NCBI GenBank assembly: GCA_963665265.2
Contig: OY762224.2
Coordinates: forward strand, 1,612,001-1,676,000
Length of the DNA: 64,000 nt
Source of the DNA: CAXXHQ01 sp963665265
Lineage (GTDB): Bacteria; Planctomycetota; Planctomycetia; Pirellulales; Thermoguttaceae
Direction: 5' to 3'
A program made the position numbers and the translations under genes. Of this stretch, positions 1 through 7,529 are shown in pieces. Numbering within the stretch: position 1 is the first letter of the stretch; each line of letters begins with the position of its first letter. The notes below the pieces were generated by a model. The model saw only the letters and a list, made by a program, of their open reading frames with translations. It had not been told where the DNA came from and did not search any database.

Positions 1-3000
1 ACCTTTATCATCAACAACAACGCCGACCTCACTTGGGGCGGCACGGCCAGCGGTTTGAACAATAAAGTAATCACCGGCTCCGGTAGCGTCGTGAAGACGG
101 GAGTCGGCACGCTTTCCCTCGCCGGCTCGAACGCCTTCGGCGGCAACTTTACCGTCGCCGCCGGAAAAACGGTTCTTCGCCAGGGTTACGCCCTCGGCGA
201 TCTATCGCGCAGCGGAACGATTTCGGTGGCCTCCGGCGCAACGCTGGACATCAACACGACCTACGTCACTAGCCTCGGCAGCATGGTGTTGAGTTTTGCC
301 GGAGCGGGCGTCGACGGCCTTGGCGCTATTACGAATTCCGGCACTGTGCCGGCATACTGGTGCGTTAATTACGCCGAAATGACCGGCGACGCCACGATCG
401 GCGGTGATGCCGCTCGCTACGATTTCGGACGCACCGCCGGCGACTACCTTCATGGCAACGGTCATACGTTGACCAAAGCCGGAACGTCGCGAATCCTTTT
501 CGTGGACGTAGGCGAGACTAATTTGGGCGCAGTCGTCGTCGATGGCGGCGAACTGTGCATTCAAGGTTCTTCCGTTCTCGGCACGTCAGCCGCTCCGGCG
601 AACGTGACCGTCAATGCGGGCGGCGCATTGACATTTTGGTCTTTGAGCGCCACCGCTCCGACTGTTCTTAATAACAACGTCGTCGTCAACGGCGGAAAGA
701 TCGGTTCGGTTTTGCACGATTCCAACACGGCTGGCGTTTTTGGAGGCAATATCACAGTCGTCGGTAGCGCCAATCTGAATGCGGTCGGCACGGGTTCGCT
801 CATGACCACCGCCACTTTCACCGGAACCATCAGCGGCGATTCGGTCTACAAGACCGGCGCCGGCACTGTCGTCATCGCGGGCGCTGCGAAGTGGACCGGA
901 GTCACTTCGATCGGCTCCGGTTCGTTGAAGTTCGGTAACGGCGGCGCGTTGGACTATAGTCTTACGGGACCCGTTTCGAACGAAACGACGAACGCCGTTG
1001 TGTTTAACACGAGCAATTCGATCACAATTGAGAATCAATTTGTGAAAGGCACGAATTCGTCGGTCTACGGATTGACGTTTGCCGGGTCCGGCGTCTATAG
1101 ACCGACCGGAGCCAACGAGTACACCGGCGCAACGACGGTAACTAACAACGCCTGTTTGTCGTTAAACGAACTTGGAATGGCCCAAGGGTTGGGCGTGACC
1201 AGCGGTTTGACGATCGTCGGGAGCGCAAACACCGCGAAATTGGCTTTTGAGACCACCGGCAGTTCCTTAAATACGTTCTATCTCGGCCCTGATTTTATGG
1301 CGCCCATTTCGCTTGGCGGTCGGCAGCCGACTTACCTCACCGCCCAGATTCAAAATATTAGCGGATATAACAGGATTGTTTCCGTCATCAATTTGACTGC
1401 GGGAGGCGATCGCTATATTTTCCAATCGGATTCCGGGACATTATCTCTTGGAACGATTACTAATCTGAATTCTTCTACCAATCGATACGTCTATCTGCAA
1501 GGCGAGGGATTCGGCGAAGTAGTCGGCATGATTACCGACGGTACGAACAGTCCTGTGAACGTCATCAAAACTGGCGCAGGGACTTGGTCGCTTAACGACA
1601 TCAACACTTATACCGGTTTGACTACGGTGGAAGCCGGCAAGTTGGTGAACGCCGGAAAAATATCCGGCGACATCGTCGTCAACGCTAACGCCGTTTTAGG
1701 ATGGTCGTCCTCCTACGCGATTGGGGCTTCCGGCACGCAGACCGTTAGTGGTTCCGGCACCATAAAGGCGGAAGCCAGCTCGGTTTCGTTCGGCGACGGT
1801 TCTACCGGTCGCGCGTATGTCGTTCCTGGAGGAAACTCGACGATTGGAACCCTTACGATAGATCAGAACGGAGGTTCCCTGGCGCTCACGTCGGGCGTTG
1901 TCGCCAATTTTGACGTGAAGGGCGCGAACGCCGACGTTTTGGCCGTGCAAGGGTCGATCAGCGGACTGTCGGACTCTTACGTGAACGTGAATTTCATTGG
2001 AAGGCCGACGCGATCCACTTACACGATCATGACCTCTACGGCTGGAATCAGTTCGGGCGTCACTTCCGCGAACATTAGCAATAACACGCGTTTCTCGTTA
2101 TCCGCTGCGGTTAGCGGCAACAATCTCGTGTTGCAGGTTTCCGGCACGAACGCGTCATTGGTTTGGAATGGAGTCTCCGGCGTCGACGTTTGGGACGTTC
2201 GAACGTCTTCCTCTTGGTTGAACGGTGCTTCGTCCGATATGTACTACGATATCGACGACGTTGTTTTCAACGATGTTGCGCCTTACAAGACCGTGGTTTT
2301 GAATACGACGGTTTACCCGACTTCGGTCACTTTCTCCGGAACCAGCAGCTATACGTTGACCGGGACAGGGAAAATCACCGGCGATTCGTCGTTGGTTAAG
2401 TATGGCAATGGAACGTTGACGATTAGTTCGACTAACGATTACACCGGCGACACGGTCATTTACGGCGGCCGAATCATGTACAGCACCGCCGGAGCCGCCA
2501 CAACCTACACGTCGAGCAGAATCGTCGTGAAAAACGGCGGTATGTTCAACTTGAACTCCAGCGCCGTCACCACTTATGGTAATCGTGTGATTTCCATCGA
2601 GGGCACCGGTTGGAATGGCTACGGGGCCATCGACACTTCAAGCACGACCACTCGTAACGGATTGGTTAATCGGCTTGAGATGACTGGCGACGCCACGATT
2701 AGCGCCAACTTTACCCGTTGGGATATCGGACGTACCGCAGGCTCTTACTTCCATGGCAACGGTTACACGTTGACCAAATCCGGCACCGGCCGACTTTTGC
2801 TCGTTGACGTGGGCAATACGGATCTCGGCGCGGTAATCGTCAGTAGAGGCGATTTGACCATCCAAGGCGTTACGGCTCTCGGTAACTCCGCGACGGGCGT
2901 TTATTGCACCGTTACGGCCAGCGCCGGCGGCTTGTTCTCCTATTGGGGAGCCGGTTCCGTCATTCATAACAACGTTGTCTTGGTCGGCGGCACCGTCGGT

Positions 3001-3573
3001 TGCGACGATAGCGCAGCGAATTCCGGCATTAACGACGCCGGTAACGGCACGTTCGCCGGGAATATCGACGTCGTTGGGTCGGGAACGTTGTACGTCTCCG
3101 GCGCCGGAAATATCAACGCCATTACGTACTCCGGTAGGCTTACAAGCGATGCCGGCGAAACGTTGCGGGTTAGCGGTTCCGGAACGACGATTCTCTCCGG
3201 CTCGCAAGCCCTTAATGGTTCGACTAACGTCGCCTCGGGCGTTACGCTCCTCGGCGGTTCCGGCTCTTTGGGCGACGTCACGGTCGCCGCCGGCGCTAAG
3301 TTGGTTCTATCGTCGAGCGGAACGCACACGATTAGCAGCATCGTGAGCGCGGCTTCGACGGTCGCCGTCAACGGCGACGCGGTCATTACCGTCGGCACGT
3401 TGGTCGCCGATTCCCTGATCCTCGGCGGAACGACCGCTGAAGAAAACCTGACGGCCGCCTCCGACGTGGTCGCCGTTTCGAGCGTCAACTCGGTTCCCGA
3501 GCCTTCGACCTTCGCCCTCCTCGGCGTCGCCGCGGCGGGCTTGGCCCTCGGCTGGATTCGACGCCGAAAGTAA
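1..3573 (+). CDS. PEP-CTERM protein with autotransporter-type beta-strand repeats (5' truncated)
   Basis: The reading frame is already open at base 1 and has no start with a ribosome site, so the gene begins before the window. The protein is rich in Gly, Ser, Thr, Asn and Val. It carries repeated G-x-G-T-L-S-L-x-G-x-N-x-Y-x-G stretches, as in autotransporter-associated beta-strand repeats that form a right-handed beta-helix. It ends with VPEPSTFALLGVAAAGL, a hydrophobic segment and the basic tail RRRK. That is a PEP-CTERM sorting signal, so the protein should be cut and anchored by an exosortase/archaeosortase-type system rather than exported through a beta-barrel. An internal duplication is visible: the block from about 230 to 735 recurs at about 2530 to 3035 (shared GRTAG, HGNG, TLTK, VDVG, LGAV and IQG motifs). 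A strong terminator follows. The precise surface role is unknown. Confidence 0.85.
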   Translation, partial: TFIINNNADLTWGGTASGLNNKVITGSGSVVKTGVGTLSLAGSNAFGGNFTVAAGKTVLRQGYALGDLSRSGTISVASGATLDINTTYVTSLGSMVLSFAGAGVDGLGAITNSGTVPAYWCVNYAEMTGDATIGGDAARYDFGRTAGDYLHGNGHTLTKAGTSRILFVDVGETNLGAVVVDGGELCIQGSSVLGTSAAPANVTVNAGGALTFWSLSATAPTVLNNNVVVNGGKIGSVLHDSNTAGVFGGNITVVGSANLNAVGTGSLMTTATFTGTISGDSVYKTGAGTVVIAGAAKWTGVTSIGSGSLKFGNGGALDYSLTGPVSNETTNAVVFNTSNSITIENQFVKGTNSSVYGLTFAGSGVYRPTGANEYTGATTVTNNACLSLNELGMAQGLGVTSGLTIVGSANTAKLAFETTGSSLNTFYLGPDFMAPISLGGRQPTYLTAQIQNISGYNRIVSVINLTAGGDRYIFQSDSGTLSLGTITNLNSSTNRYVYLQGEGFGEVVGMITDGTNSPVNVIKTGAGTWSLNDINTYTGLTTVEAGKLVNAGKISGDIVVNANAVLGWSSSYAIGASGTQTVSGSGTIKAEASSVSFGDGSTGRAYVVPGGNSTIGTLTIDQNGGSLALTSGVVANFDVKGANADVLAVQGSISGLSDSYVNVNFIGRPTRSTYTIMTSTAGISSGVTSANISNNTRFSLSAAVSGNNLVLQVSGTNASLVWNGVSGVDVWDVRTSSSWLNGASSDMYYDIDDVVFNDVAPYKTVVLNTTVYPTSVTFSGTSSYTLTGTGKITGDSSLVKYGNGTLTISSTNDYTGDTVIYGGRIMYSTAGAATTYTSSRIVVKNGGMFNLNSSAVTTYGNRVISIEGTGWNGYGAIDTSSTTTRNGLVNRLEMTGDATISANFTRWDIGRTAGSYFHGNGYTLTKSGTGRLLLVDVGNTDLGAVIVSRGDLTIQGVTALGNSATGVYCTVTASAGGLFSYWGAGSVIHNNVVLVGGTVGCDDSAANSGINDAGNGTFAGNIDVVGSGTLYVSGAGNINAITYSGRLTSDAGETLRVSGSGTTILSGSQALNGSTNVASGVTLLGGSGSLGDVTVAAGAKLVLSSSGTHTISSIVSAASTVAVNGDAVITVGTLVADSLILGGTTAEENLTAASDVVAVSSVNSVPEPSTFALLGVAAAGLALGWIRRRK

Positions 3574-3622
3574 ACCTTTTCCTATCCGGTTGTTTCATAT
3601 GACCTAAGTAGTGAAACCGAAG

Positions 3623-3664
3623 ACGCCCCTCCAATCCTTGCGGTTGGAGGGGCGTTCTTTTTTT
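3623..3664 (+). terminator. Rho-independent terminator of the PEP-CTERM gene
   Basis: A perfect 12-bp stem (3623-3634 with 3644-3655) encloses a 9-nt loop and is followed by TCTTTTTTTT. It lies 50 nt after the stop codon of the upstream gene. Confidence 0.9.
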
Positions 3665-3797
3665 GTAAGCCCCGTTTGACAAGAAATAACAAACGGCGGC
3701 TCAATCGTCATGATTGAACCGCCGTTCGAGGCTAGACCAGGCCTTCATTGCTGGTCGTCAGTCAAGAAGGCCTTTGCGGAGTTCGCCTTTATATTCG

Positions 3798-5945
3798 CTA
3801 GCTCTTGCACGCCGGCTCGCACGCCTTCGGCGCTTCGCAGCATTCCGGCACCGGGCAGCATACCTGCACCGGCACTTCTTTGCATACGACCGTCGGCACG
3901 CATCGCGTCACCGTGTAAGGAACTTGCGTCGGAACGTACTTGACGCAGTTGATCGTCTTCGTATACGTCACCGGCTTGCAAACCGTGTAAGGAACTTGCT
4001 TGACGCGCGTTTCCGGCACCATCTTGCAGACCTTGTACGGGATTTCTTTCTGACGGCATTCCTTAACCCAGTGGCACTCTTTCCAGCAAACGGTTTTGGT
4101 GCGGGTTTCGGGAACCATTTTGCAGACCGTGTAGCTGCAGGTCTTCACGCGGTTCTCGCGAACCATATGGCATTCTTTCCAGCAGACGGTCTTGGTGCGG
4201 GTTTCGGGAACCATTTTGCAGACCGTGTAGCTGCAGGTCTTCACGCGGTTCTCGCGGACCCAATGGCATTCTTTCCAGCAGACGGTCTTGGTGCGGGTTT
4301 CGGGAACCATTTTGCAGACCGTGTAGCTGCAGGTCTTCACGCGGTTCTCGCGAACCATATGGCACTCTTTCCAGCAGACCGTCTTGGTGCGGGTTTCGGG
4401 AACCATTTTGCAGACTGTATAGCTGCAGGTCTTCACGCGGTTCTCGCGGACCCAATGGCACTCTTTCCAGCAAACCGTCTTCACGTGGTTCTCGCGAACC
4501 ATATGGCATTCTTTCCAGCAGACGGTCTTGGTGCGGGTCTCGGGGACCATTTTGCAGACCGTATAGCTGCAGGTCTTTACGCGAGTCTCAGGAACCATTT
4601 TGCATACCGTGTAAGGAATTCGCTTTTCACGGCATTCCTTCACCATATGGCAAACTTGGTACGTGCAGGTCTTCACGCGGGTCTCGGGGACCATCTTGCA
4701 GACCGTGTACGGAACCTTCTTAACGCAGGTTTCGCGGACGTACTTGGTGCATTCGACTTCACGCTCTTCGACCGTCGGAACCCAAACGCGGCATTGCTTA
4801 ATCGGAGCGCAGGCGGCCGGAGCGCATGTCTCCACCGCGCCGCACGTCGGAACGTCGCGAGTTTCCCAACGACCGGAGCAGACTTTGATCGTCTTCGTGT
4901 ACGTCACCGGTTTGCAGACCGTGTAGCACACTTCGCGCTCGCGGCATTCTTGAACGGGCTTGCATACCGTATAGCAAACGTCCTTGGTCTTGGTTTCCCA
5001 AACTGGACGGCAAACCGTGTAACGGCAGACCTTTTCACGGGTCTCATATACGGGCTTGCACACCGTGTAGCAAATGTCTTTGGTTCGAGTCTCGTACACG
5101 GGCTTGCACACCGTGTAGCAAACTTCCTTGGACTTGGTTTCCCACACGGGCTTGCAGGTCGTGTAGCAAACTTCCTTGGACTTGGTTTCCCACACGGGCT
5201 TGCACACCGTGTAGCAAATGTCCTTGGTCCGGGTCTCGTACACGGGTTTGCACACCGTGTAGCATACTTCCTTGGACTTGGTTTCCCACACGGGTTTGCA
5301 CACCGTGTAGCAAATGTCCTTGGTCCGGGTCTCGTACACGGGTTTGCACACCGTGTAGCAAACTTCCTTGGACTTAGTTTCCCACACAGGTTTGCACACC
5401 GTGTAGCAAATGTCCTTGGTTCGGGTCTCGTACACGGGTTTGCACACCGTGTAGCAAACTTCCTTGGACTTGGTTTCCCACACGGGCTTGCACACCGTGT
5501 AGCAAATGTCCTTGGTCCGGGTCTCGTACACGGGCTTGCATACCGTGTAGCAAACTTCCTTGGACTTGGTTTCCCACACCGGTTTGCATACCGTATAGGT
5601 GCAGGTTTTCACGCGATCTTCCCACACCGGTTTGCACACCGTATAGGTGCACTCACGGTAGCATGTTTCCGGAACGTACTTGGTGCACGTCACGGTTTTC
5701 GGTTCGCACACCCGCTCGCAAACCGTTTTGTAGCAGGTGTACTGTCGTTTTTCGTAAACGACTTCTTTGCAGGTCTTCATGACCGTGTAGCACTGCATTT
5801 TCTCGCCGGCGTATTCGGTAGCGCTGCAGCATTCACGCTTCAGACACCGAAGCCGAGCGGCTCCGCAGTAGCCAGCCTCCGCCGAACTGACTGCGGTGGT
5901 TAGCAGCGCTGCCGCAATCAGCGGTAGGGCAATTAACCTATTCAT
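3798..5945 (-). CDS. Secreted cysteine-rich YTV-repeat protein (planctomycete cell-wall type)
   Basis: The 715-residue product starts at the ATG at 5945, preceded by AAGGAGG; a longer frame to 5975 lacks this. Residues 1-24 are a signal peptide ending SSAEA. Residues about 98-354 form roughly sixteen 16-residue units alternating EVCYTVCKPVYETRTK and DICYTVCKPVWETKSK. A spacer without YTV repeats follows. A second array (about 408-660) mixes TCSYTVCKMVPETRTK with TVCWKECHMVRENRVK. The tail is again Cys-rich (QVCCPVPECCEAPKACEPACKS). These are YTV-domain repeats, a family known from planctomycetes and reported in Rhodopirellula cell-wall material. The regular C-x3-C spacing suggests an extracellular disulfide-linked fibre or sheet; that is inference. 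Neighbouring repeats are nearly identical in DNA, which indicates recent tandem expansion. The gene is monocistronic. Confidence 0.9.
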   Translation of the reverse strand: MNRLIALPLIAAALLTTAVSSAEAGYCGAARLRCLKRECCSATEYAGEKMQCYTVMKTCKEVVYEKRQYTCYKTVCERVCEPKTVTCTKYVPETCYRECTYTVCKPVWEDRVKTCTYTVCKPVWETKSKEVCYTVCKPVYETRTKDICYTVCKPVWETKSKEVCYTVCKPVYETRTKDICYTVCKPVWETKSKEVCYTVCKPVYETRTKDICYTVCKPVWETKSKEVCYTVCKPVYETRTKDICYTVCKPVWETKSKEVCYTTCKPVWETKSKEVCYTVCKPVYETRTKDICYTVCKPVYETREKVCRYTVCRPVWETKTKDVCYTVCKPVQECREREVCYTVCKPVTYTKTIKVCSGRWETRDVPTCGAVETCAPAACAPIKQCRVWVPTVEEREVECTKYVRETCVKKVPYTVCKMVPETRVKTCTYQVCHMVKECREKRIPYTVCKMVPETRVKTCSYTVCKMVPETRTKTVCWKECHMVRENHVKTVCWKECHWVRENRVKTCSYTVCKMVPETRTKTVCWKECHMVRENRVKTCSYTVCKMVPETRTKTVCWKECHWVRENRVKTCSYTVCKMVPETRTKTVCWKECHMVRENRVKTCSYTVCKMVPETRTKTVCWKECHWVKECRQKEIPYKVCKMVPETRVKQVPYTVCKPVTYTKTINCVKYVPTQVPYTVTRCVPTVVCKEVPVQVCCPVPECCEAPKACEPACKS
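3966..4724 (-). repeat. 48/96-bp tandem repeats, YTV array 2
   Basis: A second tandem array encodes alternating YTVCKMVPETRTK and CWKECHMVRENRVK units. The 96-bp double unit is present about five times with near-identical DNA. The last-position variants HMV and HWV alternate, which hints at a 192-bp superperiod. Confidence 0.85.
4884..5654 (-). repeat. 48-bp tandem repeats, YTV array 1
   Basis: About sixteen in-frame units of 48 bp encode 16-residue CYTVCKP units. Two unit types alternate, giving a 96-bp higher-order period, with very few substitutions between distant copies. One unit breaks the alternation (CYTTCKP, about 5150), as expected after an unequal exchange. Confidence 0.9.
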
Positions 5946-6627
5946 CTCTAGCCTCCTTACGACTCCACAAAACAATTGGCCTGGTCTAAGGCATCACTGC
6001 CTTCTTAGTTTGTTCGGTCTTTGTGTATTCGCTGCATTAGCAGGAATTCCCATGTTGTTTATTTATCGCATCAGTATTTTGATGCATAAATTCAATAGAT
6101 CGCCCTTGTTGACGCTCTATAAACGCTACTATCGTCATAATGGGAGTCGTGGATAAGCTGGAGTAGCAGGTTTGACGTTCTTGAGACTGCATTCAGCGAT
6201 AGGAGAGGGAGAGATCCTGCAAACCTAAAGTTTTTGAATTCAATCGGTTGTGACGCTTATGCCAAGAGTGACTGCCATAAATGATTGACTATGAAAATAA
6301 TGAGGATCGTATGGCTCGGGGAATTGTACGGAATCATTCAGTTGCGGCAAATTAACTTTCGGGGGGATTTTTTTATTTGTTTTTCTTGACCCGTTTCTTT
6401 TTTCAACCTAAGTACTTGTAAGGCTCGAAGTGAGTGACCGAATCACGCCTCAATTGAAAACCCAATCGCAAATTAAGGATTGCGGTTTTGTAGGCAGGGG
6501 AAAGCGTTTGGTTCGGTAGGCGATCTCGTCGTAGTAACGAAATTGCTCGCTCGTTGCGCCTTTAAGGCAAATAACGAATCCCCAGTTGAGATGCGGCGCC
6601 TACGCCAGTCATTTAGGAAGTCGAAAC
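5946..6627. other. 682-bp divergent intergenic region
   Basis: This region separates the YTV gene (leftward) from the pseudopilin gene (rightward) and must hold both promoters. It is clearly more AT-rich than its surroundings around 6000-6130 and 6360-6420. It contains a G6 run followed by a T-rich tract at 6361-6385 and an isolated TTGACC at 6386 without a convincing -10 box. I see no credible gene in it. Confidence 0.5.
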
Positions 6628-7092
6628 ATGAAATTGCACAGTTCGAAGAAATCCGCTTTTACGTTGATCGAAGTATTAATCGTCGTGGTCATCATGGCCA
6701 TTCTTGCGGCGACCATCATTCCCCAATTCGCTTCTTCCACGAATGATGCGAAGAAAAGCGCGTTGCAGTTTAATTTGAACACGATTCGAGCTCAGATCGA
6801 ACTCTACAAGATTAATCACAATGGTTCTTATCCGACGTCGGCCGCCACTTTGGAAAACTTGCTGACCAGCAAGACGGACATCGACGGCAATGTCGGAACT
6901 ACGTCGACCTACAAGTATGGTCCCTATATTCAAGGCGGCAAATTGCCCGAGAATCCCTTCAACAACCTCCGTACGGTCACGACGCTATCCGCCGGAACGA
7001 TTCCGACGACCGGCGACAACGCGAGCGGTTGGTTGTTTGATCCGACTACCGGCAATTTTTATCCGAACTGCCCTGAAGCCTATGAAAACTAA
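6628..7092 (+). CDS. Type II/IV pseudopilin-like protein (prepilin N-terminus)
   Basis: The ATG at 6628 is preceded by AGGAAG at 6615. The 154-residue protein has a short basic leader, then KKSA/FTLIEVLIVVVIMAILAA, the class III signal recognised by prepilin peptidase, with Glu at mature position 5 and a single hydrophobic helix. The soluble part has the GspG-like plan: an N-terminal helix with an IRAQIELYK segment, a YPTSAATLENLL stretch, and a C-terminal GWLFDPTTGNFYPN motif. It should sit in the inner membrane and enter a type II secretion or type IV pilus pseudopilus. The residue before the cut is Ala rather than the usual Gly. No other secretion gene is nearby, so it is an orphan. Confidence 0.85.
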   Translation: MKLHSSKKSAFTLIEVLIVVVIMAILAATIIPQFASSTNDAKKSALQFNLNTIRAQIELYKINHNGSYPTSAATLENLLTSKTDIDGNVGTTSTYKYGPYIQGGKLPENPFNNLRTVTTLSAGTIPTTGDNASGWLFDPTTGNFYPNCPEAYEN

Positions 7093-7529
7093 GCGTCGCT
7101 TCATATTGGCTTCCTGATTTGTCTATTGAAGGCCTCCATCGCGAAAAGCGACGGAGGCCTTTTTTCATTTTTGCCGTGTCTATTTGATCGCGGACGAAAG
7201 GATAGGGGGAGGGGGATGCAAATTCCGCCGATTGCGCTTGGAGATTTATGCCGAAATCGCCGGCAAATTTGAGAGAAAGAAAATGCGGATCGCGGCAAGC
7301 AACGGCCTTCTCGGCTCAAATTGACGGGCGTATGGAATGTCGCGGCAATAAAAAGAGTTATTCTCCGCGATGTATACTTCTATACTTGGCGTTTTAGGGC
7401 GCGGCGGGGGGGCTGCCGGCCTTGCAAACCTCTCGTTTCACTTTTGCTCGCAACGCGTCGAAACAGGCGGCGTATTGCGAACCGAAGCGAATTTTTTCTT
7501 GGTTTTGCCGCAGAAGGGATATTCCCGTG
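7093..7529. other. Intergenic region, pseudopilin to spermidine-synthase-like gene
   Basis: Apart from the terminator at 7129-7166 I find no gene. TTGACG at 7321 and two TATACT boxes at 7373 and 7381 are promoter-like fragments, but no pair has acceptable spacing. An A/G-rich stretch lies at about 7196-7216. Confidence 0.4.
7129..7166 (+). terminator. Rho-independent terminator of the pseudopilin gene
   Basis: AAGGCCTCC (from 7129) pairs with GGAGGCCTT (7153-7161); inner CGC/GCG pairs extend it around a GAAA-type loop, and a T-run follows directly. It lies 37 nt after the stop codon. Confidence 0.9.

Noticed and set aside
3966..5654. Regular 48-bp repeats that could be mistaken for a CRISPR array
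   Set aside because: There are no variable spacers; units are contiguous, in frame and protein-coding.
3714..5903. A 729-codon open frame on the + strand opposite the YTV gene
   Set aside because: It is the antisense of the tandem repeats. One open unit makes all copies open, and it lacks a ribosome site and sensible composition (repeats of HRVANFLGLGFPH). The - strand has a signal peptide and a known family.
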